Assembly (NCBI RefSeq): GCF_005765165.1
Contig: NZ_VCIW01000036.1
Span: 1-32,710 of the forward strand
Length of the DNA: 32,710 nucleotides
Origin: Paenibacillus antri
Lineage (GTDB): Bacteria > Bacillota > Bacilli > Paenibacillales > YIM-B00363
Direction of reading: 5' to 3'
Part shown: positions 1 to 6,129 of the stretch, in pieces
Numbering within the stretch: the stretch's first letter is position 1
Layout of the letters: each line of letters opens with the position of its first letter
The notes under the pieces: generated by a model
What the model was told of the DNA's origin: nothing
The model's database searches: none
The model's input: the letters and a program-made list of their open reading frames with translations, nothing else
Made by a program: the position numbers and the translations under genes

Positions 1-186
1 GGCGAATCGATTATCCGGTATTAGCAGGCGTTTCCGCCAGTTATCCCGGTCTTATGGGCAGGTTGCCTACGTGTTACTCACCCGTCCGCCGCTAAGTGAA
101 CCCCGAAGGGAACACTCCGCTCGACTTGCATGTATTAGGCACGCCGCCAGCGTTCGTCCTGAGCCAGGATCAAACTCTCCAAAAAG
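1..186 (-). rRNA. 16S ribosomal RNA, 5' end (partial)
   Basis: Read on the minus strand, the sequence carries the universal 16S start (AGAGTTTGATCCTGGCTCAG at about 160-179), followed by the GACGAACGCTGGCGGCGTGC region and the GCGGCGGACGGGTGAGTAAC stretch. Only the first ~186 bases lie in the window and the gene continues past base 1. The V1 loop sequence with GAGCGG...TTCGGGG is of the Paenibacillus type. The exact 5' end is set by RNase processing and is approximate here. It is the first gene of an rrn operon transcribed leftward from promoters near 324-436. Confidence 0.97.
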
Positions 187-255
187 GGTAGTTCAATATA
201 CTGCGCTCATTACAAGCTAGCTTTATTTCTTTAAAAAGCATATGCGCTCATGTTC

Positions 256-270
256 AGTTTTCAAGGAGCA
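256..270 (-). promoter_or_regulatory. rrn leader boxA antitermination site
   Basis: The minus strand reads TGCTCCTTGAAAACT, one base away from the Bacillus rrn boxA (TGCTCTTTGAAAACT). It sits about 70 bases upstream of mature 16S, as expected for the Nus antitermination signal. Function is inferred from this match. Confidence 0.7.
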
Positions 271-323
271 AGCTTGTCTTACTCGGTGTTGCTTGTCCGA
301 CTCGCTCAAGCGGCCGGAAAAAC

Positions 324-353
324 AATTTAACATAAAACTGTGTTTCAAATCAA
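324..353 (-). promoter_or_regulatory. candidate rrn promoter, proximal
   Basis: On the minus strand, TTGATT (353-348) and TAAATT (329-324) are separated by 18 bases in an AT-rich stretch upstream of boxA. rrn operons of this group commonly have tandem promoters. The match to sigma-A consensus is moderate. Confidence 0.4.
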
Positions 354-407
354 CCTCTAATTTATTCCAACCGCCAATTTCTTATGAATTAAAACGGTCG
401 GATGACT

Positions 408-436
408 AATCTACCCGAAATTAATAACATAATCAA
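408..436 (-). promoter_or_regulatory. candidate rrn promoter, distal
   Basis: On the minus strand, TTGATT (436-431) and TAGATT (413-408) are separated by 17 bases. Together with the proximal candidate this makes a tandem arrangement typical of Bacillota rRNA operons. The remaining 187-629 stretch shows no credible coding region. Confidence 0.4.
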
Positions 437-498
437 GTGGAATTCTCTTCCTTATGCTGTCTTCGGCTTTAGGGCCGTCCGAGAGGCTTGAAGAACCA

Positions 499-512
499 AA
501 CAGGATCCTGTT
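499..512. repeat. 14-base perfect palindrome upstream of rrn promoters
   Basis: AACAGGATCCTGTT is a perfect palindrome lying between the distal rrn promoter candidate and the hairpin at 521-565. It could be an operator or a small hairpin; nothing else in the window repeats it. Confidence 0.4.
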
Positions 513-520
513 CAAACCAC

Positions 521-565
521 AAATAAAGCGAAGCCTCTTGAAGGACAAGAGGTTTCGCTTTATTT
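521..565. terminator. strong stem-loop, likely terminator of the former tRNA-Ala unit
   Basis: The 20-base arm AAATAAAGCGAAGCCTCTTG (521-540) pairs with 546-565 across the five-base loop AAGGA, with one non-Watson-Crick pair. The AT-rich base of the stem gives a U-rich 3' arm in both directions. It lies directly 3' of the tRNA-Ala remnant in the minus orientation, so it was probably that gene's terminator, and it also insulates the rrn promoters from rightward genes. Confidence 0.75.
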
Positions 566-617
566 TCTCTAGGGGATGGAACCCCTGACCTCGTACTGCC
601 AGCGACGCGCTCCCCCA
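566..617 (-). pseudogene. tRNA-Ala fragment (3' part, degraded)
   Basis: About 52 bases match the 3' two thirds of the intact tRNA-Ala(GGC) at 2208-2283: the anticodon arm, variable loop and T-arm are recognisable, with a few substitutions and two single-base deletions, one inside the T-arm region and one in the anticodon stem. The 5' acceptor strand, most of the D-arm and the CCA end are missing, so no cloverleaf can form. It has the same orientation as the intact gene. It may be the right-hand scar of an insertion at the 3' end of tRNA-Ala, or a decayed tandem copy. Confidence 0.75.
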
Positions 618-629
618 CGATTGTCGGTT

Positions 630-1577
630 TCACTGCCCCGAAACTGATTTGTAATGATTTAATAATTTTTCTATTCGATCCTTGATCAGTTCACATAAAC
701 ATTCGGGTTTCACCGATATAACTTGATTACCAAATTTCATAAAAAAATCAGCTATGAACGCTTCTTCTCCTGGATTATAATAACCCCTAATAACGGTTCT
801 ATTCCCAATGTCAATTTTCATCGAAGGGTAATGTTCTTTAAAAAAAATATCTTTTGCTTTTTCTTCAATTTCTACCTCAAAGTCAATACTGAACTTTGAA
901 CGATAAAGTTCTAACGAACGATTCATTAACTCCTCAATGGAAAAAGGAGATTTCATATCTTCTTCCACTATGGCAGTAACTCGATCACATCGGAAGACCC
1001 TGTATCGATTCGTTTTAAGATCAATACCTGCCGCATACCATTGACCAAACTTAGCAGAAATTTTAAAAAATTGAACATGATAGCATTTTTCCTCATTGTT
1101 TCTGGAATATCGAATCGTGCAGTTGCTCTCGTTTAAAATGCTTTGTAAGATTTTTTCTAAAAATCGGCTTTCATGATGATGCGGGTTCATTTCAAACTGC
1201 AGTACCTTTTTCATGACGGTAATTTGCTCGATTTGCTTTTGAGAAAGACAACTTTCAAACTTTTCATTGAGTTGATTGACGCTTAAATGAAATGGTGTAG
1301 ATTCATAAGATTTCAAAGTCAACATGGCAAAGTATAGCGCATACACTTCATCCATCGTAAACATAATTGGGGATAGCAGGCGATTCTTTAGGATCCCGTA
1401 ACGTCCATATCTGCCATGTTCCACAAAAATCGGCATTCCCAATTGCTCTAAAGATTCAACATCCCGCAGCGCCGTACTTTTTGAAATCTGATATTTCTCC
1501 ATAAGATCATGTAAATTAAAGAACTCTTTACCGTTCAGGTATCGGATCATGTCATTTAATCGTTCTGATTTATTCAT
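630..1577 (-). CDS. YafY-type HTH/WYL-domain transcriptional regulator
   Basis: The product (315 aa from this start) has an N-terminal winged HTH of the DeoR/YafY type (about residues 1-60, opening MNKSERLNDMIRYLNG) and a WYL domain in the middle (QWYAAGID followed by YRVFRCDRV). WYL domains bind small ligands or nucleic acid and control the attached HTH. A longer reading from a TTG at 1631 is possible, but the ATG at 1577 opens like other members of the family and has GAGG 11 bases upstream. The gene is divergent from the PhnB-like gene, sharing a short intergenic region, so it is probably its regulator. Base composition is much more AT-rich than the neighbours, suggesting transfer. Confidence 0.85.
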   Translation of the reverse strand: MNKSERLNDMIRYLNGKEFFNLHDLMEKYQISKSTALRDVESLEQLGMPIFVEHGRYGRYGILKNRLLSPIMFTMDEVYALYFAMLTLKSYESTPFHLSVNQLNEKFESCLSQKQIEQITVMKKVLQFEMNPHHHESRFLEKILQSILNESNCTIRYSRNNEEKCYHVQFFKISAKFGQWYAAGIDLKTNRYRVFRCDRVTAIVEEDMKSPFSIEELMNRSLELYRSKFSIDFEVEIEEKAKDIFFKEHYPSMKIDIGNRTVIRGYYNPGEEAFIADFFMKFGNQVISVKPECLCELIKDRIEKLLNHYKSVSGQ

Positions 1578-1687
1578 ATATCTGAAAACCTCATTTAAGG
1601 TGTCATCCTTTGATACCTTAAAAGAGTACAATCAACTTCGTTGGATATCAAGCAGTTCCTACAAATTCGCGAAAAGGAGACCAAACC

Positions 1688-2137
1688 ATGAGTACAACAC
1701 TGGAAGCAGCAATATTTTTATCCATGAACGGAAGAGCGAAAGAAGCCATCGAATTTTATAAGCTCCATTTTCATGCAAAACAATTGTTACTCGTCACCTA
1801 CGAAGACATGGCAAAACGCGACAATTCATTGCAACTTACTGATGAAAATAAGCATTGGATTACTCACTCTGTTTTAGCCATCGGTAAAACAAAGATGATG
1901 ATCGCCGAAGATCCAATGGATATCAACGTAAAGTATACGATCGGGAATAATACCTCTATTTGTATTCAAAGCGCTGACTTGAATGAAATCGAGAATTTTT
2001 ACAAAAGTTTGACCACGGATGACCGCGTTAGGATCATTGTTCCTTTATCCAGCAATGCGTTTAGCAAAGCGTATGGGATCATTGAAGACCCTTTCGGTAT
2101 TCAAATTCAACTGATGTATGACCATCGATTGCAATAA
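1688..2137 (+). CDS. PhnB-like VOC (glyoxalase/bleomycin-resistance fold) protein
   Basis: The 149-aa product begins MSTTLEAAIFLSMNGRAKEA and keeps the PhnB/VOC layout: the MNGRAKEAIEFYK helix, a TH-S-LAIGKTKMMIAED strand set, and the closing EDPFGIQIQLMYDH. These proteins form paired beta-alpha-beta-beta-beta modules, often metal binding, with diverse or unknown substrates. The ribosome binding site AAAGGAGA lies seven bases before the ATG. It is divergent from the WYL regulator and shares its AT-rich composition. The substrate cannot be told from sequence. Confidence 0.85.
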   Translation: MSTTLEAAIFLSMNGRAKEAIEFYKLHFHAKQLLLVTYEDMAKRDNSLQLTDENKHWITHSVLAIGKTKMMIAEDPMDINVKYTIGNNTSICIQSADLNEIENFYKSLTTDDRVRIIVPLSSNAFSKAYGIIEDPFGIQIQLMYDHRLQ

Positions 2138-2164
2138 AGTGGTTCCTAGCGCCGGGACCGAACA

Positions 2165-2195
2165 CAAAAAAAACACGCCTTTACTTGGCGTGTTT
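2165..2195 (-). terminator. intrinsic terminator of tRNA-Ala
   Basis: In the minus direction AAACACGCC pairs with GGCGTGTTT across a seven-base loop and is followed by a run of T (plus strand A run at 2166-2173). It ends tRNA-Ala transcription and probably also stops the rightward PhnB-like transcript. Confidence 0.85.
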
Positions 2196-2207
2196 AACAT
2201 TTGTGAT

Positions 2208-2283
2208 TGGTGGACTCTAGGGGGATCGAACCCCTGACCTCGTCGCTGCCAGCGACGCGCTCTCCCAGCTGAGCTAAGAGCCC
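2208..2283 (-). tRNA. tRNA-Ala (anticodon GGC)
   Basis: The 76-base gene folds as a full cloverleaf on the minus strand. It has acceptor GGGCTCT/AGAGTCC with the alanine identity pair G3-U70, D-arm GCTCAGCTGGGAGAGC, anticodon stem CGTCG/CGACG with loop CTGGCAG (anticodon GGC), T-arm CAGGGGTTCGATCCCC(C), and an encoded CCA end. It lies 52 bases downstream of nrdR on the same strand. Its 3' two thirds is duplicated in degraded form at 566-617. Confidence 0.97.
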
Positions 2284-2334
2284 GAAACGACAAAATCAAT
2301 ATTATCACGCTCGGCGGGCTCTGTCAATGCGGGA

Positions 2335-2790
2335 TCACGTCTTATTCAGCAGCGTCGATAGCTCCTTCATAAACATGTCGATGTCCTTGAACTGGCGGTA
2401 CACGGAAGCGAAGCGGACGTAAGCGACCTCGTCGACCTTGTACAGCTGCCCCATCATCAGCTCCCCGATGTCGCGACTCTCGATCTCCGTGCTGGCCGTC
2501 TGGCGAAGCTCGCGCTCCACCTCGTCGACGATCTGCTCCAGCCGCTCGACCGATACGGGGCGCTTCTCGCACGCCCGGACGAGGCCGCGAAGCAGCTTCT
2601 CGCGGCTGAACTCCTCCCGGCTGCCGTCCTTCTTGACGATCATCAGCGGCGCTTCCTCCACCGTTTCGAACGTAGTGAAGCGGCGCGCGCATCGCTCGCA
2701 TTCCCTGCGCCGGCGGATCGATTTGTTATCGTTCACGGGACGAGAATCGAGCACCTTCGTTCCGTCATGATCGCAGTATGGACATCTCAC
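2335..2790 (-). CDS. nrdR: transcriptional repressor NrdR
   Basis: NrdR represses ribonucleotide reductase genes when its ATP-cone is loaded with dATP/ATP. The product has the N-terminal zinc ribbon (CPYC near the start and CERC at about 32-35) and an ATP-cone (from about residue 45, [20 protein letters not shown]). The 151-aa length is usual. I chose the GTG at 2790, giving the family-typical start M-R-C-P-Y-C with GGAAGGAG ten bases upstream; the TTG at 2796 would sit too close to that site. Placement near coaE and polA matches the Bacillus order. Confidence 0.96.
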   Translation of the reverse strand: MRCPYCDHDGTKVLDSRPVNDNKSIRRRRECERCARRFTTFETVEEAPLMIVKKDGSREEFSREKLLRGLVRACEKRPVSVERLEQIVDEVERELRQTASTEIESRDIGELMMGQLYKVDEVAYVRFASVYRQFKDIDMFMKELSTLLNKT

Positions 2791-2875
2791 AACCAAGTCG
2801 CTCCTTCCGCTTCGAACTTCAAACTATGAATCGATATTACCATACAATCCCTGTTTTGAACCTTAGAGAAGCGCA

Positions 2876-2882
2876 CATAATA
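2876..2882 (+). promoter_or_regulatory. candidate forespore (sigma-G-like) -10 of the spore protein gene
   Basis: CATAATA lies 30 bases before the spore protein ATG and resembles the sigma-G -10 (CATxxTA). The matching -35 is poor, so the assignment rests mainly on the gene's known class. Confidence 0.3.
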
Positions 2883-2911
2883 CTATCACCAACGACGAGG
2901 AGGTGAAACAC

Positions 2912-3133
2912 ATGGGTACAGGTTCTCAAAGCTCCAACACCTTGGTCGTACCTCAAGCGAACCAAGCGTTGGACCAACTGAAGTATGAAGTAGCTCAGGA
3001 GCTGGGCATTCAAATCCCGAATGACGGCTACTACGGTCACATGGCTACTCGCGACACGGGCGCGATCGGTGGTCACATCACTCGCCGCCTGGTGCAAATC
3101 GCCGAGCAGCAACTCGCCGGCCAATTCAAGTAA
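2912..3133 (+). CDS. alpha/beta-type small acid-soluble spore protein
   Basis: The 73-aa product starts MGTGSQSSNTLVVPQANQAL and contains both conserved SASP segments: ALDQLKYEVAQELGI, which includes the GPR germination protease site (cleavage after the Glu of YE), and GHITRRLVQIAEQQLAGQ. These proteins coat spore DNA, shift it to A-form and protect it from UV and heat; they are degraded at germination. The ATG at 2912 is chosen because GAGGAGG at 2897-2903 overlaps the in-frame upstream GTG. It is monocistronic, with a terminator directly behind it. Confidence 0.96.
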   Translation: MGTGSQSSNTLVVPQANQALDQLKYEVAQELGIQIPNDGYYGHMATRDTGAIGGHITRRLVQIAEQQLAGQFK

Positions 3134-3148
3134 TCTTCCGCTTCATGG

Positions 3149-3196
3149 AACATCGGGAGGTTGCGCGGGATACCGCGCAGCCTTTCCGATGTTTTT
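3149..3196. terminator. terminator between convergent genes
   Basis: AACATCGG at 3149 pairs with CCGATGTT ending near 3193, with an inner GCGCGG/CCGCGC stem and a T run on the plus strand. It ends the spore protein transcript and lies at the stop codon of the leftward transglycosylase gene, so it may serve both. Confidence 0.85.
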
Positions 3197-3197
3197 A

Positions 3198-3812
3198 TTA
3201 TGGATTCGGCGCCAGTTCCGGATACGTCTGCTCGTACTTTACATAATAATAATACACCCGATGGACGTAGTGTCTCGTCTCGCCGAACGGTATGTCGTCG
3301 GCGCGATCCAACGTGCCGTCCCATCGTCCTTCGGACAGCCACCGTTCGACGTTGCCCGGACCGGCGTTGTACGCCGCCGCGACGCGCGCGATCGCGTCGC
3401 GCTTCGCTTCGCCGTCTGACGCGAACTGCTGCTGGAGCGACCGCACGTACCATGTCCCGTACCGGATATTCCGATCCGCCTCCTGCAGCCGTTCCGGTCC
3501 CGCGGGCTCGTCCCCTTCCTGCTTCGCGATCCATTCGGCCGTCGGCGGCATCAGCTGCATGAGTCCGATCGCGCCCTTGGGGGACGTCTTCGTCGGGCGG
3601 AAGTTGCTCTCCACGCGGATGATCGAGGCGATCAAGTACGGATCCACGTCGTACGCTTGCGATTGCTCCACGATCAGCGCTTCGTATTGAAGCGGATACA
3701 TCCACTTCCCGAGCAGCGCCCGATCGAAGTATAACACCAGCAGAACCAATAGCAATAAAACCGCGTATAACCTCTTCCTGCGGTACCACGCCCGTTCGCT
3801 CGTTCCGACCAT
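3198..3812 (-). CDS. membrane-anchored lytic transglycosylase (SLT domain)
   Basis: The 204-aa product has one N-terminal membrane segment (about 15-32, YAVLLLLVLLVLYFD) and an SLT domain. The catalytic Glu is in IIRVESNF, followed by SPKGAIGLMQLMP and VAAAYNAGPGNVERW, the classic SLT motifs. Such enzymes cleave peptidoglycan between MurNAc and GlcNAc to give the 1,6-anhydro product. The start ATG overlaps the coaE stop (TAATG), which implies translational coupling. A longer reading exists in this frame up to 4118, but it runs antisense-like Arg-rich sequence inside coaE and is not credible. Confidence 0.93.
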   Translation of the reverse strand: MVGTSERAWYRRKRLYAVLLLLVLLVLYFDRALLGKWMYPLQYEALIVEQSQAYDVDPYLIASIIRVESNFRPTKTSPKGAIGLMQLMPPTAEWIAKQEGDEPAGPERLQEADRNIRYGTWYVRSLQQQFASDGEAKRDAIARVAAAYNAGPGNVERWLSEGRWDGTLDRADDIPFGETRHYVHRVYYYYVKYEQTYPELAPNP

Positions 3813-4417
3813 TACGTCGAACCCGTCTTCCCGGCGACGTACGCTTCGACTTGCCGCTCCGTCTCGGCGAGCGAGCCGCTGTTGTCGATAACGACGTCGG
3901 CTCGCTTCCGCTTCTCTTCGATCGGCATCTGAGCGTCGATGCGTCGTTCCGCGTCCTCGCGGGACATCCCGTCCCGCGCCATGAGGCGCTCGAGCTGCAC
4001 TTCGCGCGGCACGTACACGACGAGCACGTCTTCGAACGCGTAGAGCTTGTCCAACCCGGACTCGTACAACAACGGAATGTCGGCGACGACGAGCCGCTCG
4101 GGCTCTTTCTCGTTCCATTCCGACATCTGTCTGGCCATTTCCTCGCGAATGCGCGGATGGGTGATCGCTTCGAGCTTCCGCCGCGCCGACTCGTCGCCGA
4201 ACACGATCGAGCCGAGGCGCTTGCGATCCAGCGTTCCGTCCGGCGCGATCACGTCTTCGCCGAACGTCTCGCGAATGTCGAGAAGCGCCGGACGCCCGGG
4301 GAGCACGACGTCGCGAGCGATCCGGTCCGCGTCCACGATTTTCGCGCCGCGCGCTTCCAGCATCCGGGATACCGTCGATTTGCCGCAGGCGATGCCGCCT
4401 GTAAGTCCGACGTTCAA
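3812..4417 (-). CDS. coaE: dephospho-CoA kinase
   Basis: The enzyme performs the last step of coenzyme A synthesis, ATP-dependent phosphorylation of the 3'-hydroxyl of dephospho-CoA. The 201-aa product begins with the P-loop MNVGLTGGIACGKSTVS, and has DADRIARDVVLPG and VADIPLLYESG as in the family. The start codon is TTG, with AGAGGGG eight bases upstream. It follows ytaF by 13 bases and its stop overlaps the transglycosylase start. The order polA-mutM-ytaF-coaE is conserved in Bacillus. Confidence 0.97.
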   Translation of the reverse strand: MNVGLTGGIACGKSTVSRMLEARGAKIVDADRIARDVVLPGRPALLDIRETFGEDVIAPDGTLDRKRLGSIVFGDESARRKLEAITHPRIREEMARQMSEWNEKEPERLVVADIPLLYESGLDKLYAFEDVLVVYVPREVQLERLMARDGMSREDAERRIDAQMPIEEKRKRADVVIDNSGSLAETERQVEAYVAGKTGST

Positions 4418-4430
4418 CCGAATTTCCCCT

Positions 4431-5144
4431 CTACATTAATTTCATGAATCCCATTACGATCAAGATGCAGCCCGGCAGCAGCGTCAGCTTGCCGATCCAT
4501 CGCCAGCCGGAGAGCAGAAAGCCCAGCTTGACGCCGATCGCGATGCACGCGCCGCACGCCGCGCCGATCATCAGCGAGGTCGCCACCGGCGGAAACCCGA
4601 TCAAGGCCGCGCCCACGCCCGCGCCGAGGCTGTCGAGCGACAGCGCGATGCCGAGCAGCACCGCTTCCGAAGCGGTGATCACGCCCGAACGGTCCATGTC
4701 CGCCATCGACGGCGTGCGCCAAATCCGGATAATAAGCCCGAATTGACGGATCTCCCATTGCAGCACCGTCTTTTCGGCTGCGGCCGACGCCTCGGCCGGC
4801 GTCGCTTCGGCCGGCGCGCTCGCATCGGCCCCCGACGGCTTCGACGGGTCGTCGCCTGCCGCCGATTCCCGGCGCGACGTCAACAGCATCTGCACGATCG
4901 CCCATGCGCCGATCGCGATCAAGATGGCCGCCCCCGTCCAACGCGCCGCCCGTTCGGGCAGCCACTCCACGAACAAGCCGCCGACGGCCATCGACCCGAA
5001 CAGGACGAACGCTGATAATAACGATACGATTCCGATGGAATACGCCGGAATGCGGATCTTCCGAATTCCGTACATCATGCCGGCGCTCAAGCCGTCCAAG
5101 CTGACGGCCAGCGCCAGCGCAAGCATCGACCCAAAGGCCACCAC
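4431..5144 (-). CDS. ytaF: sporulation membrane protein YtaF (MntP/DUF204-like)
   Basis: The 237-aa product has two hydrophobic halves, each with a similar start (LALAVSLDGLSAGMMYG and LGIALSLDSLGAGVGAALIG), an internal repeat typical of the MntP-like family. Between them lies an Ala/Pro/Glu-rich hydrophilic loop at about residues 112-150. In Bacillus ytaF is a sporulation gene between mutM and coaE; its transport substrate is not established. I chose the GTG at 5144, with GGGAGG eight bases upstream; longer readings run into mutM without a ribosome binding site. Confidence 0.93.
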   Translation of the reverse strand: MVAFGSMLALALAVSLDGLSAGMMYGIRKIRIPAYSIGIVSLLSAFVLFGSMAVGGLFVEWLPERAARWTGAAILIAIGAWAIVQMLLTSRRESAAGDDPSKPSGADASAPAEATPAEASAAAEKTVLQWEIRQFGLIIRIWRTPSMADMDRSGVITASEAVLLGIALSLDSLGAGVGAALIGFPPVATSLMIGAACGACIAIGVKLGFLLSGWRWIGKLTLLPGCILIVMGFMKLM

Positions 5145-5206
5145 GTTCGATCCCTCCCGAAGGCATCCGCCTATATTGGATACCTTCACTATATGGAGGG
5201 ACGCCG

Positions 5207-6079
5207 TCAGGTGTGCTTCTGCCCCTGGTCCCGCTTCGCGCGGCTTCTCTTCTTCGGCTGGCACCGCGGACAAATATGCGTGCCGCGGCCGCCGACGACG
5301 AACTTCTCGATGACGCCGCCGCAGCCGGCCGGACACGGTTCGCCTTCCCGCCCGTAGGCGCGCAGGCTGAATTGATAAGCGCCTTGCTCGCCCTGGCCGT
5401 TCACGTACGACTTTACGGACGAGCCGCCCGCTTCGACCGACGCGGATAACGTCGCCACGATCGCCCCATGCAGCCGTGCGAGCTCGGCGCGGGAGAGCTC
5501 GTCGGCCGGCCGCTCGGGATGAATGCCGGCGGCGTGCAGCGCTTCGTCGACGTAGATGTTGCCGATGCCGACGACGACTTCTTGGTTCAGCAGCAGCGGC
5601 TTGATTTTCGTCTTCTTCGCGCCGAGAGCTTCGCGGAACGCGGACAGCGTGAACGCCTCGTCGAGCGGTTCGAGCCCGAGCTTCGACAACGGCCCTTCCC
5701 GCGTCTCCTCGCCCGGCTTGTACAAGTCCATCGTGCCGAACTGCCGTACGTCGCGGTATCGCAGCTCCGTGCCGTCGGTAAACCGGAAAATAACGTGCGT
5801 ATGAAGCTCCGTCTCGTCCTCCGCGTCATATAAGCCGTAGCGGCCTTCCATACGCAGGTGGGACAGGAGCAATAATTCGCCTAGATCGAATTTCAGAAAT
5901 TTGCCTCGCCGTTCGACGCCGCGGATCGTCAACCCTTCGAGCGCTCTCGCGAACGCCTCGGGCTCCGCCGGACGGCGGATAATGCGCGGCAGCCGGACGT
6001 CGACCGACCGGATCGTCTTGCCCGCCACGAGACGCTGCAGCGTTCTTCGGACGGTTTCCACCTCGGGTAATTCAGGCAT
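5207..6079 (-). CDS. mutM: formamidopyrimidine-DNA glycosylase (Fpg)
   Basis: This base-excision repair enzyme removes 8-oxoguanine and formamidopyrimidines and nicks the abasic site. The 290-aa product opens MPELPEVETVRRTL, with the catalytic N-terminal Pro and the following Glu. The conserved Lys region is RGKFLKFDLG, the H2TH part contains GIGNIYVDEALHAAGIHPER, and the C-terminus holds the zinc finger (CPAGC...CPRC). The C-terminal tail beyond the finger is extended with basic residues. It follows polA by 50 bases on the same strand. Confidence 0.98.
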   Translation of the reverse strand: MPELPEVETVRRTLQRLVAGKTIRSVDVRLPRIIRRPAEPEAFARALEGLTIRGVERRGKFLKFDLGELLLLSHLRMEGRYGLYDAEDETELHTHVIFRFTDGTELRYRDVRQFGTMDLYKPGEETREGPLSKLGLEPLDEAFTLSAFREALGAKKTKIKPLLLNQEVVVGIGNIYVDEALHAAGIHPERPADELSRAELARLHGAIVATLSASVEAGGSSVKSYVNGQGEQGAYQFSLRAYGREGEPCPAGCGGVIEKFVVGGRGTHICPRCQPKKRSRAKRDQGQKHT

Positions 6080-6129
6080 CGCTCTATCACCTCAACTCCC
6101 GATTATACCGCATGAGAGGGCCGTATCCT

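Noticed and set aside
566-617. A second functional tRNA
   Set aside because: It lacks the 5' acceptor strand and D-arm and has indels in the anticodon and T-arm regions.
2045-2308. 87-aa frame spanning the tRNA-Ala region on the minus strand
   Set aside because: It runs through the tRNA gene and terminator; no start signal.
3813-4118. N-terminal extension of the lytic transglycosylase into coaE
   Set aside because: The extra 102 residues are Arg-rich, lie within coaE in another frame, and the TAATG junction gives a natural start at 3812.
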